DNA of 64,000 nt from the NCBI RefSeq assembly GCF_003260015.1, contig NZ_QCXS01000003.1:300315-364314 (forward strand), written 5' to 3'. This document shows, one piece after another, positions 1-8,047 of the stretch. The notes beneath the pieces are model-generated. The model did not search any database. It had not been told where the DNA came from and worked only from the letters and a program-made list of their open reading frames with translations. The position numbers and the translations under genes are program-made. The DNA is from Nakamurella deserti. Its GTDB lineage: Bacteria; Actinomycetota; Actinomycetes; Mycobacteriales; Nakamurellaceae. Each line of letters starts with the position of its first letter. The stretch's first letter is position 1.

Positions 1-524
1 CGGCGGGTGGAGAAGAGAGCCATCGGAGGTAGCCTTTCGGGAGGCACAGCGTGAGCGGTCTGAGTCAGCGGTCGACCGGCTTCTTGTTACTCACCGTGTC
101 TTCCTAGATACGGACTGTAACGACGTTTGCGAGCGGCGGGAAGCTTTCTCCGAAGTCCGCCACCGCCTCCGCTGTCACCCTGGGTGACCACCCCTCGCGA
201 CTGCTCCCCCGCTCCGACGCCTCGCCGTCCTCCCCTCGCGTGACGCGAACGTCACCCCGGCCCACCGACTCCCCGTCGAACGCGCGTTCGACAAAGGGGC
301 CGCATCGGCATTGATCGGCGATCACGCGGGAACCGGTGTCGCGTTCCCCGCACCCCATCGGTGGCGATGGGACCACGGGAGAGCGCAGATGTGACCTGCC
401 TCACGCTCACTCGGCGTCGTACCCGCCGCAGCCCTGACCCCGGATGACGCGGGCTCTGGCACGGGTCCGGTGAACGCGGTGCGTGACCAGCACCCGACCC
501 AGCAGACACGGCCCGTGACAACAG
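1..524. other. Left-edge stretch without a recognisable gene
   Basis: I see no protein I can support here. A short + strand frame runs from base 1 to a stop at 52-54 and could be the tail of a gene cut by the window edge, but 17 codons cannot be told from chance. The part around 60-130 is noticeably less GC-rich than its surroundings, as a promoter or leader region would be. Confidence 0.4.
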
Positions 525-563
525 ACAGCGGCCGCACCGGGAAGATCCCGGTGCGGCCGCTGT
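525..563 (-). terminator. Strong hairpin terminator after the beta-propeller gene
   Basis: A perfect 18-bp inverted repeat (arms 525-542 and 546-563, 3-nt loop) lies 24 bp beyond the stop of the minus-strand gene that ends at 587. It has no clear T-run, which is usual for high-GC actinobacterial terminators. It could also stop transcription entering from the left. Confidence 0.8.
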
Positions 564-586
564 GATGGGAATGCGGGTCGATCGGC

Positions 587-1912
587 TCAGCCGACGACCA
601 CCACGTCCCTGAAGGAGCCCGACGCCAGCACGGTGGCTGCGCCACCGGCGGCCGGGATGCCGGCGAGTCCGTTCGACGACGCGAGGTAGAACGCGCCCTT
701 GCCGTCCACCGCCAGATCGCCACCCTGCCCCGGGAGCGTCAGCCCGGAGACCGGGACCGCGCCTGCGGAGGTTCCGTCGGGGTTGATCACCTCGACCTGC
801 TTGACCGTGTCGTCGTCCACGCAGGGAGGGTTCGGGTCCTCGGGGTGGTGAGGCGGCCCGACACACAGGTGGGTTGTCTCCAGGAGGTAGAACCGGTCAG
901 CCGGCCCGACCGCCGCGGCGAACCGGACCAGCGAGTTCTCGACCGACTCGACGACCGTCGCACCGGCGGCCAACCGGGGCCACCAGGAGAACCCGCTGGC
1001 GCCGGTGGCGACCACGTTGATGTAGACGGTTCCCGCGTCGTCACCGAGCATGCCGCTCCCGAAGCAGTAGGCCAGGCAGTCGACCACCCGCGACGCCGGA
1101 GCCTCGCCCGGGGCGATGGTGACGATGGTGGTCTCGACGCTCTCGGTCACGTACTTGACGGTCACCGCACCGGCCGCGGTCACCGTGAAGTGATCGACGT
1201 CCTCGGTCGCGGTGAAGACCACGGTCTTCTTACCTGCCGGCGAGATCCGGACGATGTCCCGTCCGTTCACGGCATAGACGTTGCCCGCCTGGTCCACGTC
1301 GAGATCACCACTGACCCCGGTGGCGACGGTGGAGACCACACCACCCGCGGCGACCTTCTTGAGCGCCCCGCCGGCCGTGAAGTACACGTTGCCGCTCGCG
1401 TCCGCGACCAGGCCGGAGATGTCCGGTGCCGAGAACACCGTCACCGGCGTCCCACCCGTCGTCGGTACCGCGACCAACCTGCCGGCAGCGGTGTCCACGC
1501 TGTACACAGTGGGAACGCTCGCCGCGGCGGCCGGGGTGTAGGTCACCGTGGCTGCAGGGCTGCTGCCGGCCAGGCTCCAGGCCTTGACCGTGAACGAGAC
1601 GCGCACACCGGGCTTGAGATTGGCGAAGGTGCGCACGTACCCCTTCGAGGTGTTCCGATCGGCCTTCTGCCAGTACACGGATCGGGCGCCTCCGCCCTCC
1701 TTGACGATCGAGTAGCCGTAGATCTTCTTGGAACCCGCCTTCGCGGGCGACGACCAGCTCAGCACCGCCTGAGCCGGTGTCTTGCCGGCGGCGACGACCA
1801 CGGCAGAGGGCGCCGTCGGCTTCTCCCAGGTCGGCTTCGCCGCCGCCTGGGCCGGCGCCACCCACACCAGGCCCATCAGCACCGCACACAACAGGACCAG
1901 CACACGCTTCAT
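587..1912 (-). CDS. Secreted fibronectin type III / beta-propeller protein
   Basis: A 441-residue exported protein. Residues 1-24 form a clear Sec signal peptide (KR, then a hydrophobic stretch, ending AQA-AA). Residues about 28-127 look like one fibronectin type III domain. Residues about 135-441 hold repeated blade-like segments (patterns such as GLVADASGNVYF and DLDVDQAGNVY) typical of NHL/SMP-30-like beta-propellers. Two Cys pairs (around VDCLAYC, and in a Pro/Asp-rich loop near the C-terminus) could form disulfides outside the cell. There is no anchor or sorting signal, so it is probably released or held by carbohydrate or protein contacts. It is monocistronic, ended by the hairpin at 525-563, with two copies of a GATCACCC-type motif upstream. 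Its ligand cannot be read from the sequence. Confidence 0.85.
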   Translation of the reverse strand: MKRVLVLLCAVLMGLVWVAPAQAAAKPTWEKPTAPSAVVVAAGKTPAQAVLSWSSPAKAGSKKIYGYSIVKEGGGARSVYWQKADRNTSKGYVRTFANLKPGVRVSFTVKAWSLAGSSPAATVTYTPAAAASVPTVYSVDTAAGRLVAVPTTGGTPVTVFSAPDISGLVADASGNVYFTAGGALKKVAAGGVVSTVATGVSGDLDVDQAGNVYAVNGRDIVRISPAGKKTVVFTATEDVDHFTVTAAGAVTVKYVTESVETTIVTIAPGEAPASRVVDCLAYCFGSGMLGDDAGTVYINVVATGASGFSWWPRLAAGATVVESVENSLVRFAAAVGPADRFYLLETTHLCVGPPHHPEDPNPPCVDDDTVKQVEVINPDGTSAGAVPVSGLTLPGQGGDLAVDGKGAFYLASSNGLAGIPAAGGAATVLASGSFRDVVVVG

Positions 1913-2643
1913 GAGAACTCCCCCACGACCACCCGACCCGCTTTTGCGGACGTCGAGCAGATTAACCAGATCGAGCAGCCCGGCATGGGTTTCCGCGCAT
2001 CACCCGGGGTCGAGGCGAACGAGGGCGATCACCCGTTCGGCAGGCGCGTTACGGCGCAAGTGGGTACAGCGCGCAACATGTCCAGATCGTTACCGTCAGC
2101 GCGGGCATCACACCGGACAAGTCGGACGTCACGACGCGCAAAAGGGCGATCACCCGTTCGACGAGACCCACTCCGCTTGCGTACGTTCATTCGGGTCGTC
2201 CGGCGCGCACAGTGTGAGCGTTCCGGCCGCGATCGGGGGACGGCGCGGCGAACAGGTGGCACCCGCCGCCGCACCCCTGACGGGGATCGGGGTCCTGACG
2301 CAGGGTGGCGACCCGGCGCTCGGCGCGAGGCCCGTGCCGACGGTGACCGCGGGTGGGTGCGAAGCCCTCCGCGGAGTCACCGGCGGCGCCCCAACGGTGC
2401 AACCGCCACCCGGACGGATGCGGAGTGTGACGCTGGCCACTCTGGCGGTCGCGGAGTCGACCCGATACCGCGTCCACCCGTGCAGCGGCGCCGCCCGCGG
2501 AACGTCAGGGGGTGGTGCCGCGCGCCGCCCCGCACGCGAGGGGTGATGCCGCTGGGACACGCGGTGGTGCTGCTCGACCGCGAGGCGGCCCGACCGGGCC
2601 GCGGGTCAGCCCCGGTCCGTGCGAGCCGGGACGGGACCGCGGG
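1913..2643. other. 731-bp intergenic region
   Basis: No open frame here resembles a protein; overlapping long frames on both strands are of the kind expected by chance at this GC content. It contains the promoter side of the secreted propeller gene, including two copies of an 18-bp near-palindrome listed separately. The right half is very GC-rich and lies downstream of the GH16 gene, with no clear hairpin. Confidence 0.5.
2022..2160. promoter_or_regulatory. Paired 18-bp near-palindrome, candidate operator
   Basis: The sequence AGGGCGATCACCCGTTCG occurs identically at 2022-2039 and 2143-2160, 121 bp apart. Its core GGGCGATCACCC is an imperfect palindrome (GGGYGATCRCCC). The copies lie 110 and 231 bp upstream of the start of the secreted propeller gene. 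Two identical near-palindromes in an otherwise unstructured spacer suggest a regulator binding site; which regulator is unknown. Confidence 0.45.
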
Positions 2644-3477
2644 TCAGTCCCGTTCGTAGACGGTGACCCAGTCGATCATCACGTCGGCGCGGGTGATGCC
2701 GTCGGTGCAGTTGTCGCCGGACGAGCAGTCCACCGCCTGCGCCTGCAGCCCGAGCCACATCGGCTGATCGGGGACGTTCTCGCCGGTGACGGAGGCCCAC
2801 GGCTCGCCGTCGAGCGTGTACGTCACCTCCCCGGGCAGCCACTCCACGCCGGCCGTGTGCCAGGTCGTGAAGTCCGCCTCGACGGTGCGTTCGGTCTTGC
2901 CGCGGCCGTTGGGCTCACTCTCGTCGCGGTAGTGGAGGAACGCCGACGCGGACTGCCGACCGCCGCCGAAGTTCTCCAGGAAGTCGATCTCGGGCGGCCA
3001 CACGTCCGCCTGGGGCCACAGCAGGAAGTGGAACGTCGTCTCGTCGCTGGGGTCGACGCGGAAGCGGACCTCCCACTTGCCGTAGAGCTGCGTGACCGGC
3101 CAGTTGGACACGCCACCGGTGACCCAGCGGCCCTCCTCCTGGTAACCCTCGAGCACCAGCTGGGAGTCGCGGACGACGACGTGGTCGCCCTCCCAGTGGC
3201 TCTGCGGCGAGCCGCCGGGCGTACCGCTGTACCGACCCCACCGGTCCTCGTCCAGGGCCCCGGTGTTGAAGTCGTCGCTGAAGGTCTGGCGCCAGCCCGG
3301 CAGGTCACCGCGCGGCATCGGCTCGCCCGAGACGTAGTCGCGGGCGGCGTCGCCCGTCGTGGAGTCCGAGATCGCCCGGCCGGTGAGGAACGCGGCGAGG
3401 ACGACCAGGACCAGACCGACACCACCCCCCACGAGGACGCGGCGACGGCGCAGTACCGGTGTTCGCTTCTTCAGCAA
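2644..3477 (-). CDS. Membrane-anchored glycoside hydrolase family 16 (endo-beta-glucanase/laminarinase type)
   Basis: 277 residues. A basic N-terminus (KKR...RRRR) and one hydrophobic segment at about 14-32 make a signal anchor or uncleaved signal peptide, putting the enzyme outside the membrane. The GH16 active-site motif is present as E163-I-D165-F-L-E168. E163 is the expected nucleophile and E168 the acid/base. Aromatic-rich strands follow (WHTAGVEW, DGEPWASV). GH16 enzymes cut beta-1,3 or beta-1,3/1,4 glucans, beta-galactans and related polymers; the substrate here is not determined. A Cys pair near the C-terminus (CSSGDNC) may form a disulfide. It lies downstream of the glycosyltransferase operon but behind that operon's terminator, so it probably has its own promoter in 3478-3665. 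Confidence 0.9.
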   Translation of the reverse strand: MLKKRTPVLRRRRVLVGGGVGLVLVVLAAFLTGRAISDSTTGDAARDYVSGEPMPRGDLPGWRQTFSDDFNTGALDEDRWGRYSGTPGGSPQSHWEGDHVVVRDSQLVLEGYQEEGRWVTGGVSNWPVTQLYGKWEVRFRVDPSDETTFHFLLWPQADVWPPEIDFLENFGGGRQSASAFLHYRDESEPNGRGKTERTVEADFTTWHTAGVEWLPGEVTYTLDGEPWASVTGENVPDQPMWLGLQAQAVDCSSGDNCTDGITRADVMIDWVTVYERD

Positions 3478-3665
3478 CGGGGAATCCTTCGTCTTCGGGC
3501 CTGGCGGGGTCCGGCGGCACCCTCCAGGCTACCGGCTGCGACCTGCGCAGACCCGGACAGAGCGGGCGAATCCGCCACAGCGGAGGGGGTTCCCGGTCTT
3601 CGCATCGTGGCTTCACGGGCCCTGCCCGGCCGGGCCGCGAAATCTCACCGGCCCCGCAGACACGG

Positions 3666-3698
3666 CGGAGCCCCGTGGCGGGCGGCCACGGGGCTCCG
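3666..3698 (-). terminator. Hairpin terminator after the glycosyltransferase operon
   Basis: Perfect 13-bp inverted repeat (3666-3678 and 3686-3698, 7-nt loop), 42 bp past the stop of the last glycosyltransferase gene. It separates that operon from the GH16 gene. Confidence 0.75.
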
Positions 3699-3740
3699 GT
3701 CGTGCAGATACGGCGGCCGCGGCGACGGCAACCCGGCGGG

Positions 3741-5087
3741 TCAGCGCGAGGCGGTCTCCGTGGCGTCCGTGGCGAACGACGGCGCGCTCAAGTCGTGCTC
3801 GGGGATGCGCCGCTTGGCGATGCCGTAGAGCGCCGGTCCCATCGCCATCCCGGCGAACTCCCGCAGCAGCAGGTTGCGCGACGGGATGGACGACTGCTGC
3901 CGCCCGACCGAGTTCTTGGTCGCCTTCGGGATGGCGGCCATCTTGGCCACCCCCTTGGGGATACGGCGCAGCAGGGCGTAGCGGGTGTCGCGGCTGAGCA
4001 GGTGCTTGGTGATGAACGCGGTGAGCCCGGTGCCGTAGGCGTACATCTGCTTCTGCAGACCCTCGAGGTCGGCACGGTGGTGGTGCCAGACGACCGAGCT
4101 CGGCTCGTAGGCCAGCGCGTGACCGTGCTGGAGCACCATGACGAACGCGTCCAGGTCCTCGCCGCCGGCGGTGCGGGTACCCGCACCCAGCGCCTCGTCG
4201 AACCCGCCGAGGTCGCGGATCACCGAGGTCCGGAAGGCCATCCCCGCACCGGTGCCGAACAGGCCGGCGGAGTACGGGTAGAGCAGGTCGCCCTCGGGTG
4301 CGACGGAGTCGTAGACGCGCGGTTCGCACCGCGCCGCCCAGGACACCCGGCTGTCGAAGTAGTGCTCCGCCGGGGTCTCCAGCGAGGCGGTGCAGACCAG
4401 GCTGGTCACGCAGGCCACGTCGGGACGGCGCAGGAATCCGATGACCAGCGAATCGGCCCACTGCGGGTCGACGGTGACGTCGTCGTCGGTGTAGGCGATG
4501 AGCTCGCCACGGGCTTCGGCCAGACCGCGGTTGCGGGCACAGGACAGGCCCGGGCGCGGTTCGACGACGTAGCGGAAGCGGGTGTCCTCGCCGACCTCGG
4601 CGAGGAAGGCCTGCCGGGTGCTGTCGTCGGTGGGCGCGTTGTCGACGATGACGAAGTCGAGTTCCGGGTAGTCCATCCGCGCCAACCGAGCCAGGCAGCT
4701 GCGCAGCGCCTCGCCGCGGCCACGGGTGCAGACGACGACCGTCATCGACAGGCCGGTGGGGCGCGGACGGGTGCAGCTCTGCGGCGCGTGCACGTAGGGC
4801 ACCCCGTCGACGACCTGCACGCTGCCGGCGTCCTCGGCCAGGTGGGCGTCCAGCCGGGCGCGGGCCTCGGCCCCGAGGCCGCTGACCACGTCCCCGAGGA
4901 CGTAGGCGCCGTCGACGACGGGACGCTCGACGAAGGTCAGCGACTCACCGTGCAGCCGGACCAGGATCCGGGCGGCCGTGTACGGCGCCTCGTCGGAGGG
5001 CACCGGGAGCGAGCCCGGGACCTCGCCGCCGAGATCGACCTCGGTGCACCAGACCCGGGGGGCCTCGATCGCGGTATCGATGGTCAT
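3741..5087 (-). CDS. Family 2 glycosyltransferase with an N-terminal extension
   Basis: 448 residues, the last gene of a three-gene glycosyltransferase operon. Residues about 1-115 are an extension without a recognised fold. The GT-A domain starts near residue 117 (MTVVVCTRGRGEAL), has the nucleotide-sugar/metal motif in AYTDDDVTVDP and the acceptor-site acidic motif GGEDLD. The C-terminal part (RRIPKGVAKMA) is basic and lacks a clear membrane span, so it probably sits at the cytoplasmic membrane face. It overlaps the upstream gene by 4 bp. The likely role is adding a sugar to a lipid-linked or surface glycan; donor and acceptor are unknown. Confidence 0.88.
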   Translation of the reverse strand: MTIDTAIEAPRVWCTEVDLGGEVPGSLPVPSDEAPYTAARILVRLHGESLTFVERPVVDGAYVLGDVVSGLGAEARARLDAHLAEDAGSVQVVDGVPYVHAPQSCTRPRPTGLSMTVVVCTRGRGEALRSCLARLARMDYPELDFVIVDNAPTDDSTRQAFLAEVGEDTRFRYVVEPRPGLSCARNRGLAEARGELIAYTDDDVTVDPQWADSLVIGFLRRPDVACVTSLVCTASLETPAEHYFDSRVSWAARCEPRVYDSVAPEGDLLYPYSAGLFGTGAGMAFRTSVIRDLGGFDEALGAGTRTAGGEDLDAFVMVLQHGHALAYEPSSVVWHHHRADLEGLQKQMYAYGTGLTAFITKHLLSRDTRYALLRRIPKGVAKMAAIPKATKNSVGRQQSSIPSRNLLLREFAGMAMGPALYGIAKRRIPEHDLSAPSFATDATETASR

Positions 5088-6088
5088 GATGACGATTCTC
5101 CAGTCAGGGGAACAGCGGTGGCGGGCGTGACGGCGCTCTTGCGCGTCAGCAGGCCGCGGACGTAGCCGAGGCCGGTCAACCCGAACCCGAGGACGACGGC
5201 AGCGGACCGGCCGGGACCACCGAGGTCGCCGCGCAGCAGGTCGCGAAAACCGCGGACCACGGCGAGCGGGAGGACCTTCGTCGTGTAGCTGCGCTCGGCG
5301 GCCAGCGCGTCACCGGCACCCACGTCGCCGGAGATGACCGCCTTGGAGACGCCCTCCCAGTAGCACCTGCTCATGAAGTACCTGAGCTTCAACCGGGGTT
5401 CGGACACCCGGTGGTGCACGACCGCCGCGGGTTCCAGCACGATGCGCGCCGAGGGGTCGGCCTGCCGGAGCCGGATGGACAGTTCGGTCTCCTCGGCGCC
5501 CACCGGATGGGTGCCGATACGGCCGATGCCGGTGGTGAACCCGCCGGTGCGCTCGAGAGCGGCCCGGGTGAACCCCATCGATGATCCGATGGGATTGCGG
5601 ACGTCGGCGCGCCGGGTGGGCAGGCCGCGGTAGCTGCACCCGACGACCCAGAGGAACTCCTCCGGGAACCATGCGGGCTTGCCGACCTTGGGCCAGTTGG
5701 CCTCGGCGTGGCCGGCGACGCCCTGGACGCCGGGCTCGTCGAAGACGGCGAGCAGCCGAGCCACCCAGTCGGGCTCGGCCTTCGCGTCGTCGTCGAGGAA
5801 GAGCACGATGTCGGAGGTGGTGGCCTCGACACCGGTGTTACGGGCGCCCGACAACCCCTGCACGCTCGTGTTGGGGATGATGTGCGCCGAAGGGAACGTG
5901 ATCTGCAGCGCCGTCAGCAGGTCGTCGTTGTGGTCGATGACCAGCACGACCTCGTCCGCCGGTCGCTCCTGCTTCACGAGGGACTCGTAAGCCTCCACGA
6001 CGTCGACCCAACGGTCCATGGTGTAGGCGCACACCACGACGGCGACGGTGCGGGGAACTGCGGATCCTTCGGGAAGCACCGAACTCAT
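5084..6088 (-). CDS. Family 2 glycosyltransferase (rhamnosyltransferase-like)
   Basis: 334 residues, middle gene of the operon, overlapping both neighbours by 4 bp. The GT-A fold is shown by VAVVVCAYTMDRWVDVVEAY at the N-terminus, the LFLDDDAKAEPDW metal/nucleotide motif and the GAEETELSIRLR acceptor/ED motif. A moderately hydrophobic C-terminal segment (AAVVLGFGLTGLGYVRGLL) may attach it to the membrane. The translational overlap suggests it acts with the other two enzymes on one glycan. Confidence 0.88.
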   Translation of the reverse strand: MSSVLPEGSAVPRTVAVVVCAYTMDRWVDVVEAYESLVKQERPADEVVLVIDHNDDLLTALQITFPSAHIIPNTSVQGLSGARNTGVEATTSDIVLFLDDDAKAEPDWVARLLAVFDEPGVQGVAGHAEANWPKVGKPAWFPEEFLWVVGCSYRGLPTRRADVRNPIGSSMGFTRAALERTGGFTTGIGRIGTHPVGAEETELSIRLRQADPSARIVLEPAAVVHHRVSEPRLKLRYFMSRCYWEGVSKAVISGDVGAGDALAAERSYTTKVLPLAVVRGFRDLLRGDLGGPGRSAAVVLGFGLTGLGYVRGLLTRKSAVTPATAVPLTGESSS

Positions 6089-6933
6089 ATGGCGCGGACC
6101 TCGGCGCCTTCGCGCTCGGCGACGGGACGCTCGGCCAGCGACGACCGCTGCGCCGGGAGACCGACGACCACCGGGGTGGTGCGGTCGACGTGGTCGGCCA
6201 TCCGGGTCTTGCTGATGCGCTCACGGCCGATGGTGAACAGCACCCGCCAGCCGTCGCGGAAGGTGCGCAGGTTGCTCTCGCCGGAGATGCGCGGGAACTC
6301 GAAGCTGCCGACCTCGGTGATCTTGAGCTTCTGCTTGGCCACGCGGACGTTGATCAGGGTCTCGATCTCGAAGCCGTCGCCCCAGACCGCGTCGACGCTG
6401 GTGTCGTGCGCGTCCGGCAGCGCGAAGGCGGCGATGCACTCGCGACGGAAGGCGTTGTAGCCGTAGCAGAGGTCGGAGTACCGGGTGCCGAACAGGATGT
6501 TGGCAGTCAGGTTCAGGCCCTTGTTGCCCAGGTCGCGGGTGCGGCTGATGTCGTCGCTGCCGCCACCGGCGCAGAAGCGGCTGCCCTTGGCGTAGTCGGC
6601 GCCGGCGTCCAGCGCGGCGATGAAGGCGGGGATCTCGGCCGGGTCCATGGAACCGTCGGCGTCGATCATCACGATGTAGTCACCGGTCGCGGCGCTGAAC
6701 CCGGCGGCCAGGGCGTTGCCCTTACCGCGGCGGGACTGACGCACGACGACGATCTCCGGGCACAGACGCTGGGAGACTGCGATGGTGTCATCGGTGGAAT
6801 TGCCGTCGACGAGGATGACCTCGGTGACTCCCTCGGGCAGGCGCTCCAGAACGAAGGGGATGTTCTTCGCTTCGTTCCGGGCCGGGATCACGACGGAGAT
6901 GGTCGGACGACGGAATTGGGGGGAAGGCGACAT
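6085..6933 (-). CDS. Family 2 glycosyltransferase (polyprenyl-phosphate sugar transferase type)
   Basis: 282 residues, first gene of the operon. The N-terminus (ISVVIPARNEAKNIPFVLE), the DGNSTDDT segment and MIDADGSMDPAEI are those of DPM1/GtrB-like enzymes, which move a sugar from a nucleotide donor to polyprenyl phosphate. No C-terminal membrane spans are present, so it is the short soluble type. If it makes the lipid-linked sugar, the two downstream transferases could build on it; that is inference. The divergent small gene at 7037 shares the spacer upstream. Confidence 0.88.
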   Translation of the reverse strand: MSPSPQFRRPTISVVIPARNEAKNIPFVLERLPEGVTEVILVDGNSTDDTIAVSQRLCPEIVVVRQSRRGKGNALAAGFSAATGDYIVMIDADGSMDPAEIPAFIAALDAGADYAKGSRFCAGGGSDDISRTRDLGNKGLNLTANILFGTRYSDLCYGYNAFRRECIAAFALPDAHDTSVDAVWGDGFEIETLINVRVAKQKLKITEVGSFEFPRISGESNLRTFRDGWRVLFTIGRERISKTRMADHVDRTTPVVVGLPAQRSSLAERPVAEREGAEVRAI

Positions 6934-7036
6934 GAAGGACCAGACTTTCGTTCGAGGAGCACGGTTCGAGGAAGGCTTCCGACTGAATTCGATATCGGCG
7001 ACGCCGATGTCAGGAATCGCGGGCGGGGAGCTATGT

Positions 7037-7423
7037 ATGTCCCTGAAGCGTCGTTGCTCGACCGAGGACGACGGTATGGCATGGCCGATCGGGCTGGCAA
7101 CCGTACGTTACGAGGCTCACCTTCCGGCGACCCATGTGCACGCATGGGCTAACGACGGGGTCGAAACGACGACTTCGCGGTCGCTCCGCGCAGCTGTTGA
7201 CAACGGCGACCGCACGTGTGTGTGCGGTCATCCGGAAAGTGCACACCAGCATTTCCGGCGTGGTACCGACTGCGCACTGTGTCCGGATCGTGATTGCCGC
7301 AAGTTCCGGCGACGGAAATGGTGGCGTCGAGGATCCGGCTCCGGCACCGGCGGCGCCACGGGTGCCGTTGGCCGCCGGTTCCCCCTCCGTTCACCTGCGG
7401 GGCGTGCGGACGGGTTTCGGTAA
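7037..7423 (+). CDS. Small Cys/His-rich putative zinc-binding protein
   Basis: 128 residues starting at an ATG with a GGGGAG Shine-Dalgarno six bases upstream. The centre reads CVCGHPESAHQHFRRGTDC and continues ALCPDRDC, giving a Cys-x-Cys-Gly-His...His-x-His...Asp-Cys-x-x-Cys-x4-Cys pattern. As far as I recall, this matches a family of very small actinobacterial proteins with a CxCGH...H...GxDCxxCxC core, for which I know no function. The flanks are low-complexity: basic (RRRKWWRR), then Gly/Ala/Arg-rich, so only the core of about 35 residues looks constrained. The gene is divergent from the glycosyltransferase operon. A true start downstream of 7037 is possible. Confidence 0.6.
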   Translation: MSLKRRCSTEDDGMAWPIGLATVRYEAHLPATHVHAWANDGVETTTSRSLRAAVDNGDRTCVCGHPESAHQHFRRGTDCALCPDRDCRKFRRRKWWRRGSGSGTGGATGAVGRRFPLRSPAGRADGFR

Positions 7424-8047
7424 CGAAGCCGTAACCCCGCAGCGCACCTGCGGAAACGTCGGCGGTCGCGGACCGGCCGGACAGCGGGGTCCGGACGGGA
7501 CGGCCCCCTGCGGCCGACGCGCTCCGGGACCGTGCGGGGCATGGGGTCCGGACCGCGGTGCGGTGACACAGCGTCACCCGGACCGGGACGCATGCCGGCC
7601 GCGGTCACCCCGTGTGCGATGACCGGAGGCCGCATCGGAACCGATCAAGTGACCGGATGCCACGGATCCCGGGTGTGGCGTCTCCACGTTCGGGTTACGG
7701 GCAGCGGAGCTCCAGGGACTCCGCCGATGGGGGTGGAGCCGCTCCGGTCCGCCCGAAACGCCACGAATCGGACACTGAGACACCGATCACACCGCGAGAC
7801 GGCGGCCGACCGCACGGACTCCACCACGATCGCCCACGGATGCACAGAGCGGGCCGTGAGTGCCGATCCGTCACTCAGGGTGCGGATCGAGGGCGTGCCG
7901 GCGATCGGCCCACGCTTCCGGGCGTAGAGCCCGACCGGACGGCCCTCCGAGGACCGACCGGAGGCGTCGTCGCGCGAGGTCGTCGGCGGCGACCACCAGG
8001 TGCCCGTGCACGGCCGTTCCGGGTGCACGGGCGGCTCGCGCCGCAGG
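7424..8047. other. Gene-free stretch downstream of mfd
   Basis: No open frame here looks like a protein and no strong hairpin was found. It lies between the end of the Cys/His-rich gene (+) and the end of mfd (-), so it is a convergent spacer. Confidence 0.45.

Noticed and set aside
104-376. A 90-codon minus-strand open frame near the left edge
   Set aside because: No recognisable motif and no Shine-Dalgarno. It lies beyond a strong terminator, in a region of mixed composition.
2150-2560. A 136-codon minus-strand open frame in the spacer before GH16
   Set aside because: Pro/Arg/Ala-rich composition without domain-like patterns, no good ribosome site, and overlapping open frames on the other strand.
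1-8047. Genomic island or prophage at the left end
   Set aside because: Coding density is low, but no integrase, transposase, attachment repeat or clear composition shift is present.
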